A stretch of DNA of 64,000 bases. Source: Clostridium hydrogenum. GTDB lineage: Bacteria; Bacillota; Clostridia; Clostridiales; Clostridiaceae. Of the stretch, positions 20,635-30,681 are shown in pieces (position 1 is the first letter of the stretch; every line of letters starts with the position of its first letter). The stretch spans positions 1,755,501 to 1,819,500 of the forward strand of contig NZ_JAEACT010000002.1 in assembly GCF_021432385.1 (NCBI RefSeq), written 5' to 3'. The notes beneath the pieces were generated by a model. It had not been told where the DNA came from and ran no database searches. It saw nothing but the letters and a program-made list of their open reading frames with translations. Position numbers and translations under genes: made by a program.

Positions 20635-20672
20635 GATATACCATTGTGAAACTTTAAAGTTAATTTTTGTGT
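20635..20672. repeat. Truncated copy of the 96-bp repeat
   Basis: GATATACCATTGTGAAACTT is identical to the left end of copy 2; similarity fades after about 35 bases. It starts four bases after copy 1 ends. Confidence 0.7.
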
Positions 20673-20701
20673 ATTATACAACAGATTTTTAATGAAATTT
20701 G

Positions 20702-20710
20702 TGCTATAAT
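20702..20710 (+). promoter_or_regulatory. Extended -10 promoter for rsmD-coaD
   Basis: TGCTATAAT is an extended -10 element 85 bases before rsmD. There is no convincing -35. Confidence 0.5.
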
Positions 20711-20794
20711 GTGAGTTAAATTAAATTTTTTGTATGATACACATAAATATGATAAAATATTAACGAAAATTTGTTCCGATTAGGAGGAAAAACA

Positions 20795-21358
20795 ATGCGA
20801 ATAATTTCAGGTATTGCGAGAGGCAGAAAAATATTATCACCTGATGATGGGATGGAAACAACTAGACCTACTTTAGATAGAGTAAAAGAATCTATTTTTG
20901 ATATAATTCAAAATGAAGTTCCGTATGCAGTTGCTTTAGATGCTTTTGCAGGAACTGGTAGCTTAGGATTAGAGGCTGCAAGTAGGGGGGCAAGTGAATG
21001 CTATTTAGTTGATAAAAGCCCAATAACATATCCACTTCTTAAAAAGAATGTTGAAAATTTAAAATTTGAGAGTGTTTGCAAAACATTTAACATGGATTCA
21101 TATGAAGCACTAGAGATGTTTGGAAATAAAAACAAGCAGTTTAGTTTGATTTTTGTGGATCCTCCATATTGCAAAAATATGATTCCACCAGCAATTGAAA
21201 TTATAGGTAATAAAAAGCTTTTAGAAAAAGATGGACTTATAGTTTGTAAAATAGATTCATCAGAAGAAATTTATGTTGGAAATGACATTATTAAACTTAC
21301 GAGGCATAAAAAATATGGAAATACAACCATATGTCTTTATAGGTACAAGGAGGACTAA
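20795..21358 (+). CDS. rsmD: 16S rRNA m2G966 methyltransferase
   Basis: 187 residues. [27 protein letters not shown] and the SAM-binding [17 protein letters not shown] are all family hallmarks; the catalytic motif is DPPY. ATG 20795 follows AGGAGG. It runs straight into coaD, the usual partner. Confidence 0.95.
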   Translation: MRIISGIARGRKILSPDDGMETTRPTLDRVKESIFDIIQNEVPYAVALDAFAGTGSLGLEAASRGASECYLVDKSPITYPLLKKNVENLKFESVCKTFNMDSYEALEMFGNKNKQFSLIFVDPPYCKNMIPPAIEIIGNKKLLEKDGLIVCKIDSSEEIYVGNDIIKLTRHKKYGNTTICLYRYKED

Positions 21359-21360
21359 AG

Positions 21361-21861
21361 ATGAAAGTAGCAGTATACCCTGGGAGTTTTGACCCCATAA
21401 CAAATGGACATTTAGATATAATAGAGAGATCTTCCAAGGTTTTTGATAAAGTATTAGTTGGAGTTCTAGTTAATCCTGAAAAAGAGGGATTATTTACAAT
21501 CGAGGAAAGAGTAAAACTTATTGAAAGAACTATAAAACCTTATAGTAATGTTTATGTTAAGAGTTTTAATGGATTACTTGTTGATTTTATGAGAGAAAAT
21601 AATTCTAATGTTATGGTAAAAGGACTTAGAAGTGTTGCAGACTTTGAATATGAGCTTCAAATGTCACTTATAAATAAAAAGCTCGATCCTAATGTTGAAA
21701 CTGTATGTATGATGACTAGTTCAGAATTTTCATTTTTAAGTTCAACATCTATTAAACAGGTAGCTCTTTTGGGGGGATGTATCAAAGGACTTGTACCTGA
21801 TGAAATTGCAAAAGATGTTTCTAAAAAAATTGCAAGTAGAAAGATAAATCAGCATTTATAG
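21361..21861 (+). CDS. coaD: Phosphopantetheine adenylyltransferase
   Basis: Fourth-step CoA enzyme that joins ATP and 4'-phosphopantetheine. 166 residues. The nucleotidyltransferase motif [15 protein letters not shown] has the H-x-x-H-type TNGH box; KGLR and [11 protein letters not shown] are the second ATP-binding signature. AAGGAGG precedes ATG. Confidence 0.97.
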   Translation: MKVAVYPGSFDPITNGHLDIIERSSKVFDKVLVGVLVNPEKEGLFTIEERVKLIERTIKPYSNVYVKSFNGLLVDFMRENNSNVMVKGLRSVADFEYELQMSLINKKLDPNVETVCMMTSSEFSFLSSTSIKQVALLGGCIKGLVPDEIAKDVSKKIASRKINQHL

Positions 21862-21899
21862 ATAAGTAGATAAATAATAGTGTTTAGGGGGAAGATGCA

Positions 21900-22424
21900 A
21901 TGAATATAATAAAGCTCTTAGAGTATCTTGAAGAAATATTAGATACTTCAAGTAAGTTTCCGCTTTCAAATAAAGTGGTAGTTAACAAAAAAGAAATGCT
22001 GGATATAATATCTCAGATTATGAATGAACTTCCGGAAGAGTTTAAAAAAGCTCAATGGATAATTACCGAAAAAGAGAAAATTTTAAATGATGCTATTAAA
22101 GATTCAAATGCAATAAGAGAGCAAAATTTAAAAAGCATACAAGAGGAAGTTGAAAATCATGATATAACAAGAGAGGCGCAAGAAAAAGCACAAAATATCA
22201 TTAATGCTGCAAAAGATGAGGCAAATGATATAAAAATTGCCTCTGTTGAATATGCGTATAAACTTTTAACAGAAGTTGACAAGCAAATTGATATACGCAG
22301 AAATGAGGCAATTAAAAGAGTTAAGTTTGATATGGAACAGTTTGCAATGGATATTCAAAATGATTTCACTGGAGTAAGAGAAATTATAAGTGAAAATGTT
22401 GACGAACTAAAAAAACTTAAATAA
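21900..22424 (+). CDS. Coiled-coil protein of unknown role
   Basis: 174 residues, highly charged, helical throughout. The stretch about 60-150 resembles the b-subunit stalk of ATP synthase (AQEKAQNIINAAKDEANDIK), but there is no membrane helix at the start. Genes like this often sit between coaD and ylbJ in clostridia. A GGGGGAAG ribosome site is present. The last 18 bases overlap the convergent ylbJ. No function can be assigned. Confidence 0.8.
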   Translation: MNIIKLLEYLEEILDTSSKFPLSNKVVVNKKEMLDIISQIMNELPEEFKKAQWIITEKEKILNDAIKDSNAIREQNLKSIQEEVENHDITREAQEKAQNIINAAKDEANDIKIASVEYAYKLLTEVDKQIDIRRNEAIKRVKFDMEQFAMDIQNDFTGVREIISENVDELKKLK

Positions 22425-23555
22425 TATTTTTTTAAATTTATTTAATATAAAAGGACTTATAAAAATTAATAATATTAAAATGTAATATCCAAAGTTAAAT
22501 TTATTTGAAGACATATTAAAAGTATAAGTTGTTTCGTGTAAATAAAAAATTTTTGTGAGGATAAAGCAAATAATGCCGCCTATTATACCTTGAAGAAATT
22601 TCCTGAATATAAACTTTGTAGGGGAGATTTTGTACTTTCCTATAAAAGAATAAATTTGAGATAGTATTGAGAATCCCCCAAAGCACAGTAAAAAACTTAA
22701 TAAAACTACTTTTAATTCTACTGTAATTTGTGAAGAAGATATCAAAAAAGAACCATTTGTCATTTCTATGCACCCAAGTATCATGGATTTAGCTACAGGG
22801 TTATTTATTTTATTAAATAAAAAGTTATTTTTCATTATGCCAATAAGTACAGAAAAAATAACTATAAAGCCCATTAATTGAAGAGATACTTGAAGTGCAT
22901 TTTCAATGCTTTTTTTTATTGAAATGCCAAAGTTAGCGTTTAAACTTTGTTTAGTATCATTATATTTTCGAGTACTTTTTTTGTGTGGATTACAAGGTAA
23001 TATGATTCCCATTATTATGCATGAAAGATAGCAAGAAATTAGAAGTATGTATCCAAGAAATTTATTTTTTAGCATTGAACTACCTATAGAACCAACAATA
23101 AAAAGTGGTCCGGCGTTTGATGCTATATTTACAAGCCTTTCGAAATCATCAAAATCTATTAATCCATTCTCATATAAATCACAAGAATATTTGGCACCTA
23201 AAGGATAACCGCATAGTGCACTTATAGCAAGTATAATTGAAGCTGATTTTGGTAATCTTTGAGGCTTACAGAGTATTCCGAGCAGTTTTGAATAAATATT
23301 AATTCCATCATAAGCAATTATTAAATTTGATAAAACCATAAAAGGAAATACGTATGGAAAAACTTTGAAGAAGAATAGTTTTGCACCATTTATTGAAAAG
23401 GTTATACATACCTCGGGATTAAAAATAATAAAAAGAACTATTAAGGAACAAACAGTGATTACTAAATAATTAACAATCTTTGTAGGTGTTACATTCCTTA
23501 ATAATATAAATAAGGTAATAAATATTGATATTAATATCCCAATTAAAATGATCAA
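22407..23555 (-). CDS. ylbJ: Sporulation integral membrane protein YlbJ
   Basis: 382 residues with eight or more hydrophobic segments and the ALCGYPLGAKY and ASNAGPLFIVG motifs of the YlbJ nucleoside-gate family. B. subtilis YlbJ is made under sporulation control and is needed for spore heat resistance. Start is TTG 23555 on the minus strand, preceded by GAGGAG. It is convergent with the coiled-coil gene. Confidence 0.9.
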   Translation of the reverse strand: MIILIGILISIFITLFILLRNVTPTKIVNYLVITVCSLIVLFIIFNPEVCITFSINGAKLFFFKVFPYVFPFMVLSNLIIAYDGINIYSKLLGILCKPQRLPKSASIILAISALCGYPLGAKYSCDLYENGLIDFDDFERLVNIASNAGPLFIVGSIGSSMLKNKFLGYILLISCYLSCIIMGIILPCNPHKKSTRKYNDTKQSLNANFGISIKKSIENALQVSLQLMGFIVIFSVLIGIMKNNFLFNKINNPVAKSMILGCIEMTNGSFLISSSQITVELKVVLLSFLLCFGGFSILSQIYSFIGKYKISPTKFIFRKFLQGIIGGIICFILTKIFYLHETTYTFNMSSNKFNFGYYILILLIFISPFILNKFKKILFKFF

Positions 23556-23626
23556 ATTAGAAAGCTCCTCATAATAATATTTACTTAAATAATATATTTA
23601 AAATAAAAGCAAATATTACATCTAAT

Positions 23627-24835
23627 TTAAATAATAACTGGTTTTTTTAAATAATCTTCAAATATATCTACTGAGCCATTTATTAGGCTATATGCCATAG
23701 TTGCTTTTATATCTAGATCTAAGGTTTCGTTTAAGTTTTTAGGTACTTTTATTATTGTAGGAATTGAACTCTTGTTTTTCATTTCCTTAAGAAGCTTTTG
23801 ACCAGTGCTATTAAAACCTAAAACTCTAGCATAAGGACATGGAAGTTTTCTTAAAATTTCTGTGTTATAACAGTCAAAACCAATATAGAGTTGATTTAGT
23901 ATTCTTGTTATACGTGTATAAGTATATCTCTTAGTTTTAATGGAGTTTACTGCAGAAGACATATCAGAATTCTTAGAAAAGGAACCAAAAATTTTATTGT
24001 GAAGACCTTCTGAAATATCTGGTATGTTTTTTAAAGAATTTTTATCTGTAATTATTTTGTATTTTACAAAGTTGAATATTTCATCAAGAAAAGTGAGGTT
24101 TTTAATATTAGCCTTTAAAGCTTGTAAAGATGGCTCAGGCATAATATTCTCCAAGTTTTTTATATCACCTAAGTTTTTTAAATGATTTCTTATAGAAGTT
24201 GCACTTGGAAGGTTAGTGATATTAGAATCATTGTATGAGCTCCCAAGTCTTTTTATGGTATAAGACTCAATGTTGCTATTAAGTTTTTTTAAGCTTTTAC
24301 AGTATTCAATGCCTAAAACATTATTTGGAGAAGTCATAAGGCTGTTTATAAGGTCGTGTGAAATTGAGTTTTCAAAACCTTTAGTGAATTCTGTTATTGA
24401 ATTCATTCTTGCGGCTGGAAATGAAAATCCTTTGTCTAAATAATATTTTAACAAAGTTTTATATTCAATGGGTTCTTTGTTAAGTATATCTGCAATAAAG
24501 TTTATTATTTTAGTATCACCGATTTCACTTCCAAAGCAGACGTTATCTATAATACCTATGGAATTTAAAAGACTTATTGCACCATAAGCAAAAAATTCAG
24601 CTGAAGATAAAGCATAGATGCAGGGAAGCTCAATTACAAGATCGATTCCAGAGTAAAGGGCAGCTTTCGCTCTACTCCATTTATCAATTAAAGCAGGTTC
24701 TCCTCTTTGAACAAAATTTCCGCTCATTACACATACAATGGCATCACTTTTGCATATTTTTTTTGTTTGCTCTAAATGATATATATGACCATTATGCATA
24801 GGATTATATTCAGTAATAATTCCAGTTATTTTCAA
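23627..24835 (-). CDS. tmcAL: tRNA(Met) cytidine acetate ligase
   Basis: YlbM/TmcAL, 402 residues. The nucleotidyltransferase motif GIITEYNPMHNGHIYHL (HNGH box) is at the N-terminus. SGNFVQRGEPALIDKWSRA, FGSE and a later LPSATSIR motif also fit. In B. subtilis it makes N4-acetylcytidine at C34 of elongator tRNA-Met using acetate and ATP. TTG 24835 is chosen because GAGGTGA sits 5 bases upstream. It is divergent from pta-ackA. Confidence 0.93.
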   Translation of the reverse strand: MKITGIITEYNPMHNGHIYHLEQTKKICKSDAIVCVMSGNFVQRGEPALIDKWSRAKAALYSGIDLVIELPCIYALSSAEFFAYGAISLLNSIGIIDNVCFGSEIGDTKIINFIADILNKEPIEYKTLLKYYLDKGFSFPAARMNSITEFTKGFENSISHDLINSLMTSPNNVLGIEYCKSLKKLNSNIESYTIKRLGSSYNDSNITNLPSATSIRNHLKNLGDIKNLENIMPEPSLQALKANIKNLTFLDEIFNFVKYKIITDKNSLKNIPDISEGLHNKIFGSFSKNSDMSSAVNSIKTKRYTYTRITRILNQLYIGFDCYNTEILRKLPCPYARVLGFNSTGQKLLKEMKNKSSIPTIIKVPKNLNETLDLDIKATMAYSLINGSVDIFEDYLKKPVII

Positions 24836-25069
24836 AAAAATCACCTCGCTAAATTATTATAACACAATGCATCAAAATTTTATTATTATTAAATTTTTGG
24901 CATTTAAACTGAAAAGTCAGAAAATAATGATTTTTAGCTGTATAAAAATTTTTTGAATTCAAGTATTGAAAAATATGTTATAAAGGAGTTATATTATAAA
25001 TGGCGTATGAATGAATAGATGGAAATAACTGAAAGACACGTTTGCTAAATTTGAAGGGAGAAATAAAAA

Positions 25070-26071
25070 ATGGATTTAATGCAAAGCATATTAGAAAGCG
25101 CAAAAAAAGATAAAAAAAAGATAATATTGGCAGAAGGAGAAGAAAGAAGAAATTTAATAGCAGCACATAAAATCTTAAAAGAGGGAATAGCTGATTTGGT
25201 GCTTGTTGGAAATGAAGAAAAAATAAAAGAATATGCAAAATTACTAAAAATCGATATTTCTAAAGCTGAGATAATGGACCCTCAAACTTCTGAAAAGACA
25301 GAAAAATATGCGGAAGAGTTTTGTGAACTTAGAAAGAAAAAAGGAATGACAATGGAAAAAGCACAAAAAATGGTTAGAGATCCATTGTATTTTGCTACTA
25401 TGGCACTTAAAAATGGTGATGTAGATGGGATGGTTTCAGGAGCTATACATACAACTGGCGATTTATTAAGACCAGGGCTTCAAATAGTTAAAACTGCACC
25501 TGGAGTTAAAATTGTATCAGGATTCTTTGTAATGATGGTTCCAGATTGTGAGTATGGTGAAAGTGGACTTTTATTATTTGCTGATTGTGCAGTTAATCCA
25601 AATCCTACAGCAGAGGAATTGGCAGATATTGCAATTACAACAGCAGAAACAGCAAAAAAATTATGTAATCTTGATCCAAAAGTTGCTATGCTTTCTTTCT
25701 CAACAATGGGAAGTGCAAAGGGAGAATTAGTTGAAAAAGTTATAAAAGCCGTTGAAATAGCAAAACAAGAAAGACCAGATTTAGATATTGATGGAGAATT
25801 ACAATTAGATGCTGCAATAGACATTGAAGTAGCAAATTTAAAAGCACCAATGAGCAATGTTGCTGGTAAAGCAAATGTTCTTGTTTTCCCAGATTTACAA
25901 ACTGGAAATATTGGATATAAGCTTGTTCAAAGATTTGCAAAGGCAAAAGCCATAGGACCTATTTGCCAAGGATTTGCAAAGCCAATAAATGATTTATCAA
26001 GAGGTTGCAGTGCAGAAGATATTGTTCACGTTGTTGCAATGACAGTAGTTCAAGCACAAAGAGGAATATAA
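25070..26071 (+). CDS. pta: Phosphate acetyltransferase
   Basis: Converts acetyl-CoA and phosphate to acetyl phosphate. 333 residues, the short clostridial type without a regulatory domain. It starts MDLMQSILESAKKDKKKIILAEGE and carries VSGAIHTTGDLLRP and NVLVFPDLQTGNIGYKLV. GAAGGGAG precedes the ATG. ackA follows 18 bases later, giving the acetate/ATP-yielding pathway. Confidence 0.97.
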   Translation: MDLMQSILESAKKDKKKIILAEGEERRNLIAAHKILKEGIADLVLVGNEEKIKEYAKLLKIDISKAEIMDPQTSEKTEKYAEEFCELRKKKGMTMEKAQKMVRDPLYFATMALKNGDVDGMVSGAIHTTGDLLRPGLQIVKTAPGVKIVSGFFVMMVPDCEYGESGLLLFADCAVNPNPTAEELADIAITTAETAKKLCNLDPKVAMLSFSTMGSAKGELVEKVIKAVEIAKQERPDLDIDGELQLDAAIDIEVANLKAPMSNVAGKANVLVFPDLQTGNIGYKLVQRFAKAKAIGPICQGFAKPINDLSRGCSAEDIVHVVAMTVVQAQRGI

Positions 26072-26089
26072 TTTTTAGGAGGAGAATGT

Positions 26090-27295
26090 ATGAAGGTTTT
26101 AGTTGTTAATTGTGGTAGTTCTTCACTCAAATACCAATTGATTAATATGGAAAGTGAAGAAGTATTAGCAAAAGGATTAGTTGAAAGAATAGGGTTAAAA
26201 GGCTCTGTATTAACTCACAAGGTTAATGGAAATAAGTATGTTACAGAGCAAGATATGGAAGATCATAAAATAGCTATAAAACTTGTACTAGAATCTTTAA
26301 TCGATAAAGATCACGGTGTAATAAAAGATATGAATGAAATATCTGCTGTTGGTCATAGAGTAGTTCACGGTGGTGAAAAGTATGCAAATTCAGTTCTTAT
26401 AGATGCTGAAGTTATGAAGTCAATTGAGGATTGTGCAAAACTTGCACCTCTTCATAATCCACCTAACCTAGTTGGTATAAATGCATGCAAGGAATTAATG
26501 CCAAATACGCCTATGGTTGCAGTATTTGATACGGCATTTCATCAAACTATGCCTGACTATGCATATATGTATGGAGTTCCATATGAATATTATAAAAAAT
26601 ATGGCATAAGAAAGTATGGTTTCCATGGTACATCACATAGGTTCGTTTCAAAGGCAGCAGCAGATTTCTTAAACAAGGATGTAAAGAAATTAAAAACTAT
26701 AGTATGCCATTTAGGAAATGGTGCTAGTATTAGTGCTGTTAATGGTGGTAAATCTGTAGATACAAGTATGGGCTTTACACCTCTTGCAGGACTTATGATG
26801 GGAACAAGAAGCGGAGATATAGACCCAGCAGTAGTTACATTTTTAATGAAAGAATTAAATAAGACACCAGAAGAAATGGATGCTATTTTGAATAAAAAAT
26901 CTGGAATCGCAGGTATTAGCGAAATTAGTAGTGATATGAGAGACATAAAAAAAGGAGTTTATGAAGATAATAACGATAGAGCAAAACTCACTTATAATAT
27001 GTTCCACTACAGAATTAAAGAGTATATAGGTTCATATGTAGCAGCTATGAATGGTGTTGATTGCCTAGTGTTTACAGGTGGTATAGGAGAAAATTCAAAT
27101 CAAAATAGACATGAAATATGCACGGATATGGATTATTTAGGTATAAAAATAGATGAAAAGAAAAATGATGAAGCAATAGGAATAGATATGGATATAAGTG
27201 CTGCAGATTCAAAAGTTAAGGTGCTAGTAATTCCAACAAATGAGGAATTAATGATTGCCAGAGATACTAAAGATATAGTAACTTTACTAAAATAA
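26090..27295 (+). CDS. ackA: Acetate kinase
   Basis: Makes ATP and acetate from acetyl phosphate. 401 residues. It starts [18 protein letters not shown] and has the ASKHA motifs [46 protein letters not shown] and [16 protein letters not shown] precedes ATG. No hairpin terminator is seen at the end; a perfect promoter begins four bases past the stop. Confidence 0.98.
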   Translation: MKVLVVNCGSSSLKYQLINMESEEVLAKGLVERIGLKGSVLTHKVNGNKYVTEQDMEDHKIAIKLVLESLIDKDHGVIKDMNEISAVGHRVVHGGEKYANSVLIDAEVMKSIEDCAKLAPLHNPPNLVGINACKELMPNTPMVAVFDTAFHQTMPDYAYMYGVPYEYYKKYGIRKYGFHGTSHRFVSKAAADFLNKDVKKLKTIVCHLGNGASISAVNGGKSVDTSMGFTPLAGLMMGTRSGDIDPAVVTFLMKELNKTPEEMDAILNKKSGIAGISEISSDMRDIKKGVYEDNNDRAKLTYNMFHYRIKEYIGSYVAAMNGVDCLVFTGGIGENSNQNRHEICTDMDYLGIKIDEKKNDEAIGIDMDISAADSKVKVLVIPTNEELMIARDTKDIVTLLK

Positions 27296-27298
27296 AAC

Positions 27299-27327
27299 TT
27301 GACTTTTTTCGCGTGTGTTTATATAAT
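27299..27327 (+). promoter_or_regulatory. Near-consensus sigma-A promoter for the DUF177-rpmF genes
   Basis: TTGACT (27299-27304), 17-base spacer, TATAAT (27322-27327). It is the best promoter in the window and leaves a leader of about 120 nt before the DUF177 gene. Confidence 0.85.
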
Positions 27328-27456
27328 AAATTGTGGTTTTACTCATATTGGATTATTTATTGAGTTAATAAATTCTAGGGAGGGAAATTTGGCTTTACTC
27401 GAGTTTAGTAGGTAAAATTGACTTGCTAATCATGTGATTTTAGAGTAGCTTATATT

Positions 27457-27954
27457 ATGATAAATATTTCAGATTTGATTAATAGAAAAAGTGAAGAAAA
27501 AAAATTAAATTTAAAGCTTGACATTGAAAAGTTTAGTGATGGTTTTGAAGAATACGAAGTTTTAGAACCTTTAGTTTTAGATGGCTCTTTAACTAGAATT
27601 GGGGATATATTATATCTTGATTCAATAGTAAAAGGCGTTATTAATCTTGAATGTTCGAGATGTCTTGAAAAATTTCCTTATGTTGTAGATTTAGAAATAC
27701 ATGAAAAACTCACTGATAATCCAGAAAACAAAGATGACGAGATTATCTTTATAAATGATGATGAGTTAGATATTTGTGAAATTGTTGAAAACAACATTAT
27801 AGTTTCTCTTCCAATGAAAAGATTGTGTAAGGAAGACTGTAAAGGGTTGTGTTCTATATGTGGTGTAAATTTAAATGTAACTACATGTAATTGTCATGAA
27901 GAAAACATAGATCCTAGGCTTGAAAAGCTTAAAGATTTGTTTTCAAACCATTAA
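27457..27954 (+). CDS. YceD/DUF177 family, likely 23S rRNA accumulation protein
   Basis: 165 residues. DUF177 proteins carry conserved Cys pairs: ECSRCLEKF near 67 and [17 protein letters not shown] near 126-142. They are nearly always encoded before rpmF, as here, and an E. coli relative is needed for normal 23S rRNA levels. The ATG has no clear Shine-Dalgarno sequence, which is unusual here. A GGGAGGG at about 27377 serves instead a tiny nine-codon frame. Confidence 0.9.
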   Translation: MINISDLINRKSEEKKLNLKLDIEKFSDGFEEYEVLEPLVLDGSLTRIGDILYLDSIVKGVINLECSRCLEKFPYVVDLEIHEKLTDNPENKDDEIIFINDDELDICEIVENNIIVSLPMKRLCKEDCKGLCSICGVNLNVTTCNCHEENIDPRLEKLKDLFSNH

Positions 27955-27968
27955 GGAGGTGTTTAACA

Positions 27969-28154
27969 GTGGGAAATCCAGCTAGAAAGTTTTCTAAAGG
28001 TAGAAGAGATTCAAGAAGAGCTCAAACTTTTAAATTAAGTTTACCTGGAATAGTAGAATGTCCAAATTGTCATGAAATGAAACTTGCTCACAGAGTTTGC
28101 AAGAAATGTGGATACTATAAAGGTAAAGAAGTTGTAGTTTCTGAAACAAAATAA
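27969..28154 (+). CDS. rpmF: Ribosomal protein L32
   Basis: 61 residues, GTG start after [25 protein letters not shown] is the basic N-terminus, and the zinc ribbon is [20 protein letters not shown]. It is encoded just after the DUF177 gene and ends at a hairpin terminator. Confidence 0.96.
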   Translation: MGNPARKFSKGRRDSRRAQTFKLSLPGIVECPNCHEMKLAHRVCKKCGYYKGKEVVVSETK

Positions 28155-28182
28155 AGGAAAGTCATATGACTTTCTTTTATTT
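28155..28182 (+). terminator. Terminator after rpmF
   Basis: GGAAAGTC / GACTTTC stem with loop ATAT, followed by TTTTATTTTTT. Confidence 0.85.
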
Positions 28183-28192
28183 TTTAATTAAG

Positions 28193-28288
28193 GATATACC
28201 ATTGTGAAACTTAAAATTTATTTGCACCAAAATGATGTCTTCTAGGCATTATGGTGCACATGAATTTTAATAGTTGAACTGGTATATC
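28193..28288. repeat. 96-bp palindromic repeat, copy 2
   Basis: Begins GATATACC and ends GGTATATC, with internal arms TTTGCACC and GGTGCA. Same orientation as copy 1. The tips and inner arms differ from copy 1 but keep pairing. It lies between the rpmF terminator and plsX. Confidence 0.88.
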
Positions 28289-28449
28289 TATAATGTGACT
28301 TCTTAAGAAACATATGCAAGTTTAATATGGTTTAAATACTATTTAATCGTTAATGAAATAATCCAATTGTACTGATTTTAATAAGCCATACACAAAAATT
28401 AATATTATTTTAAAACATAGAATTATTAATATAAAAAAGAGGTGTTGGT

Positions 28450-29463
28450 ATGGTAGTTGTTGTTGATGGAATGGGTGGAGATAATTCGCCTCATGAAGTT
28501 GTTAAGGGCTGCGTTGATGCTGTAAATGAGTATAGTGATGTTAATATAATAATTACAGGTCCTCATGATAAAATAAAAGAAGAACTTGATAAATATAAAT
28601 TTAACAATGAAAAAATACAAATACTTGATGCACAAGATGTTATAACAAATAATGAACATCCTGTAATGGCAATTAAAAGAAAGAAGGAATCTTCTTTATA
28701 TAAGGCTATTCACCTAGTTAAAGAAAATAAAGCTGATGCTGTTATATCTGCGGGAAGCACTGGAGCTTTAATGGCAGGGGCTACGCTTATTGTTGGCAGA
28801 ATTAAGGGGATAGATAGGGTAGCTTTATCACCGCTTATGCCAGGAAAAAATGGCCCTTTTATGGTTGCTGATGCAGGTGCAAATGTGGATTGTAAACCTC
28901 AATATTTAGTTCAATTTGCACTTATGGGGAAAATATACCTTGAAAGTGTATTAAATGTTAAAAATCCAACAATAGGACTTGTAAATATAGGTTCAGAAGA
29001 AGAAAAAGGAAATGAACTTACGAAAACTGTACATAAGATGCTTAAAGAAACAGACTTCAATTTTGTAGGAAATGTTGAGCCAAGGGATGCATCCAATGGT
29101 GATGTTAATATACTTGTTTGCGATGGTTTCGTTGGTAATACTATGCTTAAAATGTACGAAGGTGTTGCTTCAAATATTTTCAAAATGCTAAAAGATGAAA
29201 TAATGTCAAGTACAAGATTTAAAATAGGTGGATTACTTTTGAAGCCAATATTTGAAAAATTTAAGAAAAAGTTTGACTATGCAGAATATGGTGGGTCGCC
29301 TTTTCTTGGGTCTAAGGGTATAGTTATAAAGGCACATGGTAGCTCTGATGCACGAGCATTTAAAAATGCTATAAGACAAGCCAAAACTTGTTATGACAAC
29401 GATATAATTAATAAAATTAGTGAGCAACTTGAAAGCATAGAAAATACTGAAGAAAAAGCTTAA
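28450..29463 (+). CDS. plsX: Phosphate acyltransferase PlsX
   Basis: Makes acyl-phosphate from acyl-ACP, the first step of phospholipid synthesis in Gram-positive bacteria. 337 residues. [38 protein letters not shown] and [11 protein letters not shown] are conserved. GAGGTG precedes ATG. No fapR gene lies upstream; acpP follows. Confidence 0.96.
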   Translation: MVVVVDGMGGDNSPHEVVKGCVDAVNEYSDVNIIITGPHDKIKEELDKYKFNNEKIQILDAQDVITNNEHPVMAIKRKKESSLYKAIHLVKENKADAVISAGSTGALMAGATLIVGRIKGIDRVALSPLMPGKNGPFMVADAGANVDCKPQYLVQFALMGKIYLESVLNVKNPTIGLVNIGSEEEKGNELTKTVHKMLKETDFNFVGNVEPRDASNGDVNILVCDGFVGNTMLKMYEGVASNIFKMLKDEIMSSTRFKIGGLLLKPIFEKFKKKFDYAEYGGSPFLGSKGIVIKAHGSSDARAFKNAIRQAKTCYDNDIINKISEQLESIENTEEKA

Positions 29464-29563
29464 AATTGGATATAAATTTCAAATAGCAATATTATAATTT
29501 AATAAATATGTTTTGATTTCAAAATTTTTTTTGAATAATAGGCATAAAATAGGGATATAAATA

Positions 29564-29592
29564 TTGACGATAGACTTTATATGTAATATTAT
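29564..29592 (+). promoter_or_regulatory. Promoter for acpP
   Basis: TTGACG (29564-29569), 17-base spacer, TATTAT (29587-29592), 26 bases before the acpP start. Confidence 0.75.
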
Positions 29593-29618
29593 CATTATAG
29601 AGTTAGGGAGGTGAAAGT

Positions 29619-29852
29619 ATGATTTTTGAAAAAGTAAAGAGCATAATAGCTGAGCAATTAGGAGTAGAAGAAGAGGAAATAAAAATGGATTCTTCTTTTG
29701 TTGATGATTTAGGAGCTGATTCCCTTGATATTGTTGAATTAGTAATGGCATTAGAGGAGGAGTTTGATATAGAAATACCTGATGAAGATGCTGAAAAAGT
29801 TTCAATAGTTGGTGATGTTGTAGAGTACATAAAAGCTCATACAGAGGAATAA
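29619..29852 (+). CDS. acpP: Acyl carrier protein
   Basis: 77 residues, very acidic. The phosphopantetheine serine is in [19 protein letters not shown]. It carries growing acyl chains in fatty-acid synthesis and supplies acyl groups to PlsX encoded upstream. GGGAGGTG precedes ATG. A terminator follows directly. Confidence 0.97.
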   Translation: MIFEKVKSIIAEQLGVEEEEIKMDSSFVDDLGADSLDIVELVMALEEEFDIEIPDEDAEKVSIVGDVVEYIKAHTEE

Positions 29853-29855
29853 GAT

Positions 29856-29884
29856 GAGTCCCGTATAATGCGGGACTTTATATT
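29856..29884 (+). terminator. Terminator after acpP
   Basis: AGTCCCG / CGGGACT stem with loop TATAATG, followed by T-rich sequence. Confidence 0.88.
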
Positions 29885-29917
29885 TTGAAATAAAGTTTAT
29901 TATTGAAATTATTTAAA

Positions 29918-29945
29918 GATATACCATTATGAAAGTAATTTGAAT
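29918..29945. repeat. Possible truncated copy of the 96-bp repeat
   Basis: GATATACCATTATGAAA matches the left end of copy 2 with one change, then diverges. It sits 29 bases before rnc. Confidence 0.45.
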
Positions 29946-29973
29946 AATGAACTTAATTATAAGGCGGTGGAAC

Positions 29974-30681
29974 ATGGAATTAAATTTTAAAGAGCATTTG
30001 AAGGCTGTTGAAAAGAATATAGGTATTTCTTTTGAAAATAAGCATCTTCTTGAGACAGCTTTAACGCATAGCTCTTATGCAAATGAAAATAAAAATGCAA
30101 AATTTAATGAAAGATTAGAATTCCTAGGTGATGCAGTACTTGAGTTATCTACTTCGGAATATTTGTTTAAAACTTTTTCTAATATACCAGAAGGAGAACT
30201 TACGAGAAAGAGAGCACTTGTAGTATGTGAAACATCACTATATGGAATATCTCAAAGGTGGGAGCTCGGTAAGTATATTAGAATGAGCAAGGGTGAGGAA
30301 CTTACAGGTGGAAGAACTAGAGTTTCAATTCTTGCTGATTGTGTGGAAGCAATAATTGCAGCTGTATATTTAGACAAGGGATTTAAATTTGCAAAAGCTT
30401 TTGTTGTGGAGGTATTTAGAAATATTATAGAAAAAGCAATGAGAGATGAAATAATCTTAGATTATAAAACTAAATTACAAGAGGTACTGCAAGTAAAGGG
30501 CAAAGTAGATATAAAATATGAATTAATTAAATATGAAGGACCACCTCACAGAAGAAAATTTTATGTAAGATTAAGTTTTGATAATTCTATAAAAGCTTAT
30601 GGTGATGGATATACTAAAAAAGAAGCAGAACAATGTGCAGCTTATACGGCATTGAAAGGATTGAAGGTATTAAATGAGTAA
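29974..30681 (+). CDS. rnc: Ribonuclease III
   Basis: Double-strand-specific RNase that processes rRNA and mRNA. 235 residues. The catalytic motif NERLEFLGDAVLEL is near 44-57 and LADCVEAIIAAVYLDKG near 115-131. The C-terminal double-strand RNA-binding domain (about 160-233) ends in KKEAEQCAAYTALK. ATG 29974 follows AAGGCGGTGG. It overlaps the next gene by 8 bases; smc and ftsY lie downstream, as in many Firmicutes. Confidence 0.97.
   Translation: MELNFKEHLKAVEKNIGISFENKHLLETALTHSSYANENKNAKFNERLEFLGDAVLELSTSEYLFKTFSNIPEGELTRKRALVVCETSLYGISQRWELGKYIRMSKGEELTGGRTRVSILADCVEAIIAAVYLDKGFKFAKAFVVEVFRNIIEKAMRDEIILDYKTKLQEVLQVKGKVDIKYELIKYEGPPHRRKFYVRLSFDNSIKAYGDGYTKKEAEQCAAYTALKGLKVLNE

Noticed and set aside
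24953..24984. TTGAAT/TATAAA as the pta-ackA promoter
   Set aside because: The spacer is 20 bases, too long to call; no better pair was found by eye.
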